DNA of 64,000 bases from SKVR01 sp037441525 (GTDB lineage: Bacteria; Bacteroidota; Bacteroidia; Bacteroidales; UBA7960). The notes under the pieces were generated by a model. That model did not search any database. It was given only the letters and a program-made list of their open reading frames with translations, and had not been told where the DNA came from. The translations under genes and the position numbers were made by a program. The stretch covers positions 1 through 64,000 of the forward strand of contig JBBISA010000015.1 in the NCBI GenBank assembly GCA_037441525.1. The letters run 5' to 3'. Shown here one piece after another: positions 56,348 to 64,000 of the stretch (position 1 is its first letter; the number at the start of each line of letters is the position of its first letter).

Positions 56348-57502
56348 CTATTTAAACAACAATTGCGCATACTGGAAAAAGCAACGTCTCCAGGTCTGCC
56401 ATTCGTGGGCTGTTTCGGGCGATACATAGAAATGTGTATTCATTCCCAGTTGTTTCAGTTTTTCGGTGTTTTCCTGTGGACTACCACCCATATTGTACCT
56501 TCCGCTCTCAATTTCGCGACTACCGTAACCAATAAACAAAAGTTTCACATTCTTTTTGAAGTCGGGTGCATTATTCACCTCATCAACACTTATGCTGCCA
56601 CCGCTGAATACCCCTACCTGAGAGAAAACATTGGGATTGGCCAGGGTTATTGCGCGGGTCTGCATTCCACCCATCGACAATCCGGCCATGGCTCTGTTTT
56701 CCTTGTTGGCCAGGGTGCGGTAGTTGGCATCTATCATTGGAATAATATCGTTGAGCAAGGTGTTTTTAAACCCATCAGCCCATCCGCGGGGGGGCCAGGG
56801 CTCACCTTCTCTGCGGCGGGTGCCTCCTGTGGCCCAGGCGCCATTATCCATTACAATTATAAATGGTTTGGCTTTGCCTTCAGCAATCAGATTATCCATA
56901 ATCAGATTGGCCCTGCCCTGCACCGACCATCCGGTTTCGTTTTCACCCCCGCCATGCTGCAGATAAAGGACCGGATAACGTTTTCGGGCTTCCTTGTTAT
57001 AGCAGGGGGGGGTATATACAAAACAACGACGCATTGTATTGTTGGTTGCCGAAAAATAGATATGTTCCCTAACCTGGCCGTGGGGAACATTTTTCAGCGC
57101 ATAGAAATCCTGATCGTTAGCAGGTACTTCAACACCACTACCCCAGCGGCTTGCACCATAAAAGTAAAGGCTCCCCGGATCGGGCACCGATGCACCATCG
57201 ATATTTAGCTGGTAGTAATGAAATCCTTCGTCCTGAGGGGCTGACTCTCCCGTCCAGACACCATTTTCATCTTTCGTAAGGTCATATTTCACGGCACCTA
57301 TATCGAGTTGTACATACTTAGCATCAGGAGCTGAAATCTGAACCCTTACGCGACGTTCAGAATTAACCTGAGGAAACTCCCTGCCAGGTTGATTGATGGC
57401 GGAAGGTTTAAAATCTTCCTTTATCTGTGCCCGCGAAATCAATGGATAAACCATTACCATCGCCAGCAATGCCAATAAGTAAAATGCTTTTTTAGTTTTC
57501 AT
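56348..57502 (-). CDS. CE1 esterase with N-terminal E-set domain, paralogue of the tandem CE1 gene
   Basis: This 384-residue secreted enzyme (signal about 1-25) has an E-set domain (about 35-125, GREFPQVNSERRVRVQISAP) and a CE1 esterase domain with VLYLQHGGGENETGW, nucleophile Ser276 in GLSMGGMQT and His in SPETAHEWQTWRR. It closely matches residues 305-639 of the 37219 gene, including the peculiar linker VPDPGS and QDxGFHYYQLNIDGAS, so the two are recent paralogues or one was assembled from the other. Probably a feruloyl or acetyl-xylan esterase. Confidence 0.93.
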   Translation of the reverse strand: MKTKKAFYLLALLAMVMVYPLISRAQIKEDFKPSAINQPGREFPQVNSERRVRVQISAPDAKYVQLDIGAVKYDLTKDENGVWTGESAPQDEGFHYYQLNIDGASVPDPGSLYFYGASRWGSGVEVPANDQDFYALKNVPHGQVREHIYFSATNNTMRRCFVYTPPCYNKEARKRYPVLYLQHGGGENETGWSVQGRANLIMDNLIAEGKAKPFIIVMDNGAWATGGTRRREGEPWPPRGWADGFKNTLLNDIIPMIDANYRTLANKENRAMAGLSMGGMQTRAITLANPNVFSQVGVFSGGSISVDEVNNAPDFKKNVKLLFIGYGSREIESGRYNMGGSPQENTEKLKQLGMNTHFYVSPETAHEWQTWRRCFFQYAQLLFK

Positions 57503-57557
57503 TATGTGTTTGTTTTTTTAAAAAATGACTTGGTTTGTAATCTGTATTATGGTTCAA

Positions 57558-57571
57558 TCAAAAGCTTTTGA
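57558..57571. promoter_or_regulatory. 14-bp perfect palindrome
   Basis: TCAAAAGCTTTTGA is a perfect palindrome in the 96-bp region between the dehydrogenase stop and the CE1 gene at 56348-57502. It could be an operator, but no second copy was found. Confidence 0.2.
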
Positions 57572-57598
57572 GTCGAAATGAATAATTTTTCACTTTCG

Positions 57599-58663
57599 TT
57601 ATCTAATCTCTTCATCAAATACAACTGCCACTTTGCCGCATTTGCCTTCATTCATAAGCTCGTAGGCTTTATCAGCCATATCGAGGGTAAAACGGTGTGT
57701 TACCAGGTCTTCGGGATGAATGCCCCATCGAACCAACCTTTCAACCAGTTCTTCCATCCGCCAGATATTTGTTACCCACGAACCATATATGGTTATTTGG
57801 TCATGAATAATGTCGGGGCTGGGATTGAATTCAACGGTACCGCCTTCTCCAAGCATCACCATTTTTCCCCATTTGCGGGTAGCGCGGATACAAAGCTGGC
57901 GCCCATGGGTATTACCTGAGCAATCTACGGTTTTTTCGTAACCCTGATTCTGGTATGTTGTTGCCACAACCTGCTTTAGGGCATCATCCCCGAAAACGAA
58001 TGTCTGATTGGCTATGCCCAGACTCAGGGCCAGATCGCATCGTTGTTTTACAGTATCCACACCCACAAGATTTTGTGCCCCCATTGCCTTGGCCAGCATA
58101 AGGGCAGCCAGACCGACAGGGCCCAGCCCTACAACAAGCACCGCATCGTTTCCTGAAATTCCGATTCTTTCCAAACCTTCATACACAGTCCCAAATCCAC
58201 ATGCAATTTGTGCTCCGTCGGTATAGGTAAGTTCATCGGGCAGCAGCACGCAATCTTTCTCTTCGGCAACAATGTAGGGTGCCATTCCGCCGTCGCGCTG
58301 CCAACCATAGGCCTTCCGCGATGGACTGGTGCACGAAATCATATATCCTCTGCGGCAATCGTTGCATACACCACAGCCAGAAATATGGTAGATAACCACC
58401 CGGTCGCCTTCCTTAAAGCGCTTGGTATTGGAACCACACTTCACAATCTGGCCCGAAGGTTCATGACCGGCAATTTTATTCTGATAGGCTTCGGGACCTT
58501 TTCCCAGGTGTTCCCGGTAAATGGCCCTGATGTCGCTTCCACAAATCGTAGAGGCTTTCATTCGTATGAGTACTTCGCCCGGCCCTGGTTGCGGAATATC
58601 AACTTCCCTGAATTCTACTGTACTGTTTCCCGGAAGATAGGCTGCTTTCATTTTAGTTTCCAT
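57599..58663 (-). CDS. Zinc-dependent medium-chain alcohol/polyol dehydrogenase
   Basis: A 354-residue cytoplasmic MDR-family oxidoreductase. The longer frame uses a TTG four codons upstream; ATG 58663 (METKMKAAYLPGN) or ATG 58651 (MKAAYLPGN) is preferred. Features are the catalytic-zinc Cys in STICGSD, His in GHEPSGQI, a structural-zinc cysteine cluster CGVCNDCRRGYMISC, and a Rossmann motif VVGLGPVGLAALMLAKAMGA. Such enzymes oxidise sugar alcohols, threonine or sugars. Adjacent AKR and LacI genes (22 and 29 bp apart) suggest a small operon handling a released pentose, galactose or fucose. The substrate is inferred. Confidence 0.9.
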   Translation of the reverse strand: METKMKAAYLPGNSTVEFREVDIPQPGPGEVLIRMKASTICGSDIRAIYREHLGKGPEAYQNKIAGHEPSGQIVKCGSNTKRFKEGDRVVIYHISGCGVCNDCRRGYMISCTSPSRKAYGWQRDGGMAPYIVAEEKDCVLLPDELTYTDGAQIACGFGTVYEGLERIGISGNDAVLVVGLGPVGLAALMLAKAMGAQNLVGVDTVKQRCDLALSLGIANQTFVFGDDALKQVVATTYQNQGYEKTVDCSGNTHGRQLCIRATRKWGKMVMLGEGGTVEFNPSPDIIHDQITIYGSWVTNIWRMEELVERLVRWGIHPEDLVTHRFTLDMADKAYELMNEGKCGKVAVVFDEEIR

Positions 58664-58696
58664 AAAATCAAACAATTGTATTTATATAAAGTATTG

Positions 58697-59710
58697 TTAA
58701 CCTGCAATTTTTCCATCAAGGTCCCACAAGTCTTCCCAGCTTTTTGCCCCATTCCACAAAAAAACCTGCCCTTTTATTAAGCGGCAATTTTTATCAATAG
58801 CTGCAATTTGCATCATTTCTTCATTTAATAATGGTTCTCCTGCCACTGCATAAAGGTTGCCTGTGATTTTAGCCGGTGTAACTGAAAATGGAATAACCAC
58901 CTGGCCTCTCTGAACACCCCATTTGATGCACACTTCGGCAGGATGTATCTTTAATCGCTGGGCAATACGCACAATAACCGGGTCTTCAATATCCACAGTA
59001 TCGTTTTCTGTCCGGTCGCGTTCTGGTCTTTTTGGGGACCCAATAGGTGAGTAACCCACTGGCTGAATCCCTTTTTCGTTCATATAATGAAATAATTCAG
59101 GTTGCTGAAAGTGGGGGTGAAGCTCCATTTGGTTGACCACCGGTTTGATTTTTGCATCTCTGAGCAGAAGTTCCATTTTGGGGATGGTCATATTAGATGT
59201 GCCGATGGATTTTACCAAACCCATCTCAACAAGCTGTTCCATTTGCTGCCATACGTTCATGTATTCTTTGTGAATATATGGGCGCGAGTCGGGATTGCGG
59301 GCATCACCATCGCATCCGGGAGCATGATAATTGGGGAATGGCCAATGGACTAAATACAAGTCAAGGTAATCCAATTGCAGGTTGCTGAGCGATTTTTTAC
59401 AGGATGCTATCACTTCACCATCGCCATGGGCGTTGTTCCATACTTTGGATGTGACAAAGAGTTCATCGCGGCTTACAATTCCATCCTTTATCAATGGTGA
59501 AATGACCATTCCTATTTCGGGCTCATTCAAATACACAGAAGCGCAATCAATATGCCTGTAACCATTGCGGATGGCAAAGTCAACCGCCTGGGCAACTTGT
59601 TTTGCAGTGTAATTGTCAGAACCAAAAGTACCCATGCCAATGATGGGGATTTTATATCCGTTGCCAAGTATTTTATAGGGCAGGTTGACAGACAAGGGAT
59701 TATTTTTCAT
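58697..59710 (-). CDS. Aldo/keto reductase
   Basis: This 337-residue cytoplasmic NAD(P)H-dependent reductase has the AKR tetrad: Asp and Tyr in RHIDCASVYLNE (Asp about residue 52, Tyr about 57), Lys in VTSKVWNN (about 88) and His in YLVHWPF (about 121). C-terminal motifs 'CIKWGVQRGQVVIPFSV' fit cofactor binding. It would reduce an aldose or keto intermediate, or run in reverse on a free sugar. Its position directly after LacI and before a polyol dehydrogenase suggests a coupled oxidoreduction of one sugar, for example an L-sugar released by GH95 or GH29. Confidence 0.9.
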   Translation of the reverse strand: MKNNPLSVNLPYKILGNGYKIPIIGMGTFGSDNYTAKQVAQAVDFAIRNGYRHIDCASVYLNEPEIGMVISPLIKDGIVSRDELFVTSKVWNNAHGDGEVIASCKKSLSNLQLDYLDLYLVHWPFPNYHAPGCDGDARNPDSRPYIHKEYMNVWQQMEQLVEMGLVKSIGTSNMTIPKMELLLRDAKIKPVVNQMELHPHFQQPELFHYMNEKGIQPVGYSPIGSPKRPERDRTENDTVDIEDPVIVRIAQRLKIHPAEVCIKWGVQRGQVVIPFSVTPAKITGNLYAVAGEPLLNEEMMQIAAIDKNCRLIKGQVFLWNGAKSWEDLWDLDGKIAG

Positions 59711-59739
59711 GAATGATTATTTTGTGGGTGTACTCTTTT

Positions 59740-60732
59740 TCAATCTATTATGGTAGCCTGGAGAATAAAAGATTTGTTGTCGTTGTTATCAGGGGCATTT
59801 ATTGCTTGGACAAGAAGGTTAAAGGATGCCTGAGCCATTTCTTCTTCTGGTTGCTGTATTGAAAGGGTATTGGGTGCTGCGATTGTAAGCAGGGGGTTGC
59901 CTCCGAAGCTGGCAAGGCATATCTCATTGAGAAGATTGTTTTCAAGAGACTTTAAATATTTCAATGCTCCCCAGGTCAGAATATGCGAATCGAATATTAT
60001 GGCATCAGGCTTATGGGAGCTTTCCATCAATTGCCGGGTAGTGTTAAACCCTTTTTCGATAGTAAACGTATCGGTAATGGCTATACAATGCCGATATTGC
60101 AGATTGTTTTGTTGTAAACCCAGATAATATCCTTTTTGCCGGTTGTTAAACAGGTCAATTTCGGGATTTCCCGATAAGTAAGCAATTCTTGAATATCCCT
60201 TGTTTTGAAGTTTCGTTATTGAATTTTTAAGGGCCAATTCGTTATCAAGTATCACCTTTGGCCTGTCTAGCGTTTTATGGGTACGATCGAAACAAACCAG
60301 TGGAATTTTGTAGCGTGACAATTGCTGAAAGTGGGTTACATCGGTGGTCTCCATCGAAATGGAGGCGATAACCCCTGCCAGGTTTTGCTGAATAATTGAC
60401 TTTACTATTTCCTTTTCCTGTTCATAAGACTCTTCCGATTGAAAAACAGATACTATGTATCCGGAAGTAAAAGCCAGCCTGGTTATGATGCTTACAAAAT
60501 TGGAAAAGAAATTATGATAAATATTGGGAACTACCACTCCAATGATATTGTTGCCGGTACCTCTCAGATGCAACGCGCTGCGATTGATTTCGTATCCATT
60601 TTCGGTGGCATACTTAACAACGCGCTCAATGGTTTCCTGATTGATTTCTTTGGATCTTCTCAATGCCCTTGAAACCGTTGAGTGATGGATGTGCAGCTCC
60701 CTGGCTATATCTTTGATGGTAATTCTCTTCAT
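59740..60732 (-). CDS. LacI-family transcriptional regulator
   Basis: This 330-residue protein has the helix-turn-helix at residues 4-23 (IKDIARELHIHHSTVSRALR) followed by a periplasmic-binding-protein-like sugar domain (GVVVPNIYHNFFSNFV, GYSRIAYLSGNPEIDLFNNR, 'ALKYLKSLENN'). It is expected to repress or activate the adjacent AKR/ADH genes, which follow by 29 bp, and perhaps the enzyme locus, in response to a sugar. Most Bacteroidota PULs use hybrid two-component or ECF regulators, so a LacI here is less common. An operator-like palindrome lies 35 bp upstream of its start. Confidence 0.93.
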   Translation of the reverse strand: MKRITIKDIARELHIHHSTVSRALRRSKEINQETIERVVKYATENGYEINRSALHLRGTGNNIIGVVVPNIYHNFFSNFVSIITRLAFTSGYIVSVFQSEESYEQEKEIVKSIIQQNLAGVIASISMETTDVTHFQQLSRYKIPLVCFDRTHKTLDRPKVILDNELALKNSITKLQNKGYSRIAYLSGNPEIDLFNNRQKGYYLGLQQNNLQYRHCIAITDTFTIEKGFNTTRQLMESSHKPDAIIFDSHILTWGALKYLKSLENNLLNEICLASFGGNPLLTIAAPNTLSIQQPEEEMAQASFNLLVQAINAPDNNDNKSFILQATIID

Positions 60733-60766
60733 TAATTGTCATTGTTACTATTGCATACCATATGAT

Positions 60767-60780
60767 TGAACACGTGTGCA
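60767..60780. promoter_or_regulatory. Candidate LacI-type operator
   Basis: TGAACACGTGTGCA is a near-perfect 14-bp palindrome (one mismatched pair) with the central CG usual for LacI-family operators. It lies between the lacI start and the GH2 gene, where autoregulation would be expected. Only one copy was noticed. Confidence 0.4.
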
Positions 60781-60926
60781 AATCGCGTTAAAATTACAAA
60801 AAAAAGTGATTTACATTTTTTGTTACTCATATATTATTTTAATCTGTTGAATTTATTTATTTAAAGGTTGGAAATTAACAGATTATATTATTGGCCCTAT
60901 TGTAATTAAATGATTATTAACTTCTT

Positions 60927-63647
60927 TTATTTTGCTGTTTTTAGTGTTATTGTAGAAACCTCAAGGTTTTCTGAGCGGGCTGTAAGTGTAACATCACCGG
61001 TTTCTCCATTCTTCGAACGCAAAATTACAAGCGCATATCCATTAAATGCATTACGCTGGTGCGATGGGAAGGGAGTCATATCGGTAGGGTCGCCATTGTC
61101 GGTGGCAACAATTTCGGCGGGGCCGGTAATAGTGAACACAATGGGGTTTTTGGCAATGGGCACCACCAATCCGTCCTTATCTGTAACACTTATGGTTATG
61201 AAAGACAGGTCAGTGCCATCTGCATTGATAACATTTCTATCGGCAACAGCTGTAAGCCGGGTAGGGACACCGGTAGTTTTTATTGAATTTTTAGCCCACT
61301 GCACCCCATTTTTCCAGGCAACCACTTTCAGTTCGCCGGGTTGGTAAACCACATCGTCCCAGCGCAGGCGATATTCATAAGGTCCTTTTTTCTTTCGTCC
61401 GAGCGACACGCCATTCAGGAATAATTCTGCTTCATCGCCTGAGGTAAATACATGTACAGGAGTAACCAGACCTATTCGGCTGGGCCAGTTCCAGTGGGGG
61501 AGGATGTGTGCCATAGGATGGTCGGGACGCCAATGAGATTGATATAGGTAGAACCGGTTTTTCTTGAATCCGGCGAGGTCAACTATTCCAAAATAAGTGC
61601 TTCTGGCACCGTAGTAAGGGGTAGGTTCGCCTAAATAATCCCATCCACTCCATACAAAACCACCTGCCACGTAGGGGTGCTGTTCCTTGGCGGCAAATAC
61701 GCGATCGGCCGATGACCCGTAATTGGCTGTATAAAGTTCATATCCGCAAACAATCTGGTTTACAGGATCGCCACCAATGCCGGTGCTTACCGGAGCACTA
61801 ATATAACTGGTAACCGGGAAAAGATATTCACCACGGGTGCTAAGGGCTGCTGCATTCTCACTGGATATAATCATTTTATCTGGGAAGGCTTTCTGAAAGT
61901 CAGGATAAAGGGGATGTGTGCGAATTCCTTGCAGGTGATCATAGCCCGGATGGATGCGAATACCTTCTCCCTGATAATTCAGGCTGATGATATCCATAGT
62001 TGCCGGCATTGGCATGTGGGGTTTGGCAAAATTCATTGATGCGGTGGTAGGACGGGTAACATCTTCTTCTTTGATGATGTTGTTCAATCGCATGGATAGT
62101 TGAGCACCCTCTTCTCCGGTATATTGTTCACCTACTTCGTTTCCGTAGCTCCATATAATTACAGATGGGTGATTTCTGTCGCGCCGAATCAAAGATCTTA
62201 GGTCCTGCTCATGCCAGTCGGGGAAAATAAGATGAAAATCACGGGGAGCCTTTCTTCTTTCCCACACATCAAAAATTTCGTTTACCACCAGAAACCCCAT
62301 TTTGTCGGTAAGTTCCAGAAGTTCGGGCGCGGGGGGGTTATGGGCCATCCTTATGGCATTAACACCTGCTTCGCGCAAAATCTCTAACTGTCGTTCTGCT
62401 GCGCGCGCATTAAAGGCGGCACCAAGGGCACCTAAATCGTGATGCTGATTAGCACCTTGAAAATATATCCGTTCGCCGTTAACAAATAGTCCTTTTTCCG
62501 GGTCAAACTCAAGCGACCTTATTCCGAAACGGGTTTCGTAGCGGTCAACATGATTGCCATTGCTATAAAGGTCAGTTACTGCCAAATAAAGATGGGGTGT
62601 TTGTGTGGGATAGGGTCCCCAAAGCTTAGGATTTTTTATTTCAGCCCAGCTTTTAAATCTTGCTGATTTTCCTGGTTCTATTCTATTTACAAATGGTTTA
62701 ATCACAGCAATAGCATCTGATGAGATATTTCCATCATTATCAATCAGATAGATATGTGTTTGCGCCTTCACCTTTGTATCTCTGTCTGTCATATTATCGA
62801 TTGTTACCTCCACATCGATAGTTGCAGAAGCATCAGAGATATTGCGCGCTGTTACAAAAGTTCCCCATTGTGCAACATGAATCGGATTAACCTTGGTTAA
62901 CCAAACATTTCTGTAAAGTCCTGCTCCCGGATACCAGCGTGATGAAAGAGGCGGATTATCGAGACGAATAGCCAGTAAGTTTTCACCTCCGGGCTGAAGG
63001 TAGGGCGTAAGGTCGACACGCCACGATGAGTAACCATAGGGCCATCCACCCACCAAATGACCATTGAGCCAAACCATTGCATACGACATGGCGCCATCAA
63101 CATCCAGAAATATTGATTTTCCGGTGTCTGATTCGGGGATGTCGAGTTTTTTGCGATACCACGCCACACCCGGACTTGGCAGGCGTCCCATACTACCGCC
63201 AACAAGGGGATCATTGCCTTGGATAAAGGGGCCAGCAACAGCCCAATCGTGGGGTAGATTTACATCGGACCATGAACTGTCATCAAAATTATGTTGTACA
63301 AAAATGAAATCCTTTCCGGGATTTCCTTCCGGACGAGTGTGCCATTTTGAAGTATCGGCCAAAAACCTGTTGCCGGTAGGCAATATCCAGGGTTTCAATA
63401 TTAGTTTTGTGGCAACCAGACTTTCGGCCTCTACCGGCATGGCATCGGCCTCGCGTTTATCCAGATTCTCCCGGGTTTCAGGTCTGACATCATAAATCAG
63501 GTTGTCAGCCTCTTCCAGTGAATTATACTTGAAAAATTTCCACCCTTCATTCAGAGAAATTCTTTCCCTGGGATTACTTTCAGGTTGTTGGTTGCACGAA
63601 TAAAATGAAAATACAAGGATGACGGCCAGTAAACTTATTCCCTTCAT
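60927..63647 (-). CDS. Large GH2 beta-galactosidase-type lipoprotein
   Basis: This 906-residue GH2 enzyme (lipobox at Cys18, FYSC) has the jelly-roll domain with an extra stretch of about 70 residues (about 45-115) between the first strands, as in some Bacteroidota GH2 members. Barrel motifs follow: FQGANQHHDLGALGA (396-410), acid/base Glu504 in WSYGNEVGEQY and nucleophile Glu597 in IISSENAAA. DUF4982-like and Ig-like regions close it. Substrate may be terminal beta-galactose or another beta-linked sugar on side chains; it differs from the GH2 at 26954 in length and in the loop around the nucleophile (SSENAA against FGSE). It starts the minus-strand run visible in this window, after the partial gene at the right edge. 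Confidence 0.92.
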   Translation of the reverse strand: MKGISLLAVILVFSFYSCNQQPESNPRERISLNEGWKFFKYNSLEEADNLIYDVRPETRENLDKREADAMPVEAESLVATKLILKPWILPTGNRFLADTSKWHTRPEGNPGKDFIFVQHNFDDSSWSDVNLPHDWAVAGPFIQGNDPLVGGSMGRLPSPGVAWYRKKLDIPESDTGKSIFLDVDGAMSYAMVWLNGHLVGGWPYGYSSWRVDLTPYLQPGGENLLAIRLDNPPLSSRWYPGAGLYRNVWLTKVNPIHVAQWGTFVTARNISDASATIDVEVTIDNMTDRDTKVKAQTHIYLIDNDGNISSDAIAVIKPFVNRIEPGKSARFKSWAEIKNPKLWGPYPTQTPHLYLAVTDLYSNGNHVDRYETRFGIRSLEFDPEKGLFVNGERIYFQGANQHHDLGALGAAFNARAAERQLEILREAGVNAIRMAHNPPAPELLELTDKMGFLVVNEIFDVWERRKAPRDFHLIFPDWHEQDLRSLIRRDRNHPSVIIWSYGNEVGEQYTGEEGAQLSMRLNNIIKEEDVTRPTTASMNFAKPHMPMPATMDIISLNYQGEGIRIHPGYDHLQGIRTHPLYPDFQKAFPDKMIISSENAAALSTRGEYLFPVTSYISAPVSTGIGGDPVNQIVCGYELYTANYGSSADRVFAAKEQHPYVAGGFVWSGWDYLGEPTPYYGARSTYFGIVDLAGFKKNRFYLYQSHWRPDHPMAHILPHWNWPSRIGLVTPVHVFTSGDEAELFLNGVSLGRKKKGPYEYRLRWDDVVYQPGELKVVAWKNGVQWAKNSIKTTGVPTRLTAVADRNVINADGTDLSFITISVTDKDGLVVPIAKNPIVFTITGPAEIVATDNGDPTDMTPFPSHQRNAFNGYALVILRSKNGETGDVTLTARSENLEVSTITLKTAK

Positions 63648-63876
63648 AGTAATTAAAGTTTATTTTGTATATAGTTGTTAATTAAACAGATACAGTTAAT
63701 GCCCTATCATGAATTTCCTTAAAACTGAGTTAAGTTTTTTTGAAGATTGTTTCCGGGAAAAAAAATAGTAATCCTTAGTGAAACAAAGATTAACTTGCAT
63801 TAACATTCAGCAATAATACACTACATCTCAAAAACTGATTTTTGTTTTCAGATAATTTGATTAAAGAATTGGATTT

Positions 63877-64000
63877 TTATTGTTTAACGATCTTCCTGAC
63901 CAGTGTTTGCCCAATGGTGTTAATTTTAAGAAAATAAATGCCGGGTTCATACCCTGCCAATGAAAAAGTTTCATTGAGATTCCTGGCATCGTGCTGAAGG
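63877..64000 (-). CDS. C-terminal end of a T9SS-sorted secreted protein, 5' end beyond the window
   Basis: The minus-strand frame entering from the right edge encodes 40 residues ending in TAA at 63879-63877. They read ...ETFSLAGYEPGIYFLKINT and end LVRKIVKQ. This matches the last strand pattern of type A Por-secretion domains (L..L..GIYFLKI ... G....RKIVK). The catalytic or binding part lies beyond 64000. Its direction fits the rest of the locus. Confidence 0.8.
   Translation of the reverse strand, partial: LQHDARNLNETFSLAGYEPGIYFLKINTIGQTLVRKIVKQ

Noticed and set aside
56363..57208. 281-codon plus-strand open frame opposite the CE1 gene
   Set aside because: Antisense to a strongly conserved CE1 esterase. 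The frame composition follows the esterase codon pattern and no motif is seen.
57558..57571. TCAAAAGCTTTTGA palindrome as a confirmed LacI operator
   Set aside because: It lacks the central CG typical of LacI operators, is AT-rich enough to occur by chance, and no second copy was seen; kept only as a low-confidence site.
1..64000. CRISPR arrays, rRNA genes, transposases and phage genes
   Set aside because: No regularly spaced direct repeats, rRNA-like sequence, DDE/recombinase motifs or phage structural genes were seen on either strand.

Overview
The window looks like a chromosomal or metagenomic contig from an anaerobic, polysaccharide-degrading Bacteroidota (Bacteroidales/Marinilabiliales-like). 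The evidence is promoters of the TTG-N20-TAnnTTTG type, lipoprotein and Por-secretion (T9SS type A) sorting signals, several Bacteroidota-typical multidomain glycoside hydrolases, and a LacI-type regulator. A run of 10 Ns (30458-30467) shows that it is a scaffolded draft sequence.

Left part (1-8.55 kb) is ordinary housekeeping DNA with genes on both strands: a partial SRPBCC-like protein, mannose-6-phosphate isomerase (manA), a small acidic hypothetical, a GNAT-like protein, tRNA-Lys(TTT), a membrane-anchored 5'-nucleotidase, an orphan xseB, cysS and a thioredoxin-fold redoxin. It ends at a strong bidirectional-looking terminator, followed by about 380 bp of non-coding DNA rich in inverted repeats.

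Right part (8.9-64 kb) is a giant carbohydrate-degradation locus in which nearly every gene is on the minus strand. From low to high coordinate: GH51, GH43-CBM6, GH43, GH127, GH95, GH43, GH43, a GH5 fused to a broken GH43, GH2, GH29 (interrupted by the N gap), a small plus-strand gene and a decayed esterase, a T9SS-secreted esterase with CBM6, a type-B carboxylesterase, a tandem CE1-CE1 esterase, an acetyl-esterase-like hydrolase, a TlpA-like thioredoxin lipoprotein, a GH10 xylanase, a second GH43-CBM6, GH97, an SGNH/SASA acetylesterase, a 1266-residue GH3, an alpha/beta hydrolase, an esterase fossil, two more CE1 esterases, a zinc alcohol dehydrogenase, an aldo/keto reductase, a LacI regulator, a second large GH2, and the last 40 residues of a T9SS-sorted protein.

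Together these enzymes fit a heavily decorated, acetylated and feruloylated (glucurono)arabinoxylan such as grass cell-wall xylan. GH10 and GH5 would cut the backbone. GH3 and GH43 would release xylose and arabinose. GH51, GH43 and GH127 would remove arabinofuranose. GH95, GH29, GH97 and the two GH2 enzymes would remove terminal fucose or galactose-type caps. CE1, SASA and carboxylesterase proteins would remove ferulate and acetate. No SusC/SusD transporter pair, hybrid two-component sensor or ECF sigma/anti-sigma pair lies in the window; they may lie beyond 64 kb.

The most unusual items are architectural. The GH10 barrel is interrupted by a malectin-like domain whose segments appear in circularly permuted order. 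The GH5 is fused to a GH43 propeller that has lost its catalytic Asp and about 170 residues of blades but keeps its C-terminal beta-sandwich. There are two decaying internal duplicates of esterase genes found elsewhere in the same locus, and a small plus-strand gene whose membrane tail has been shifted out of frame by one base.
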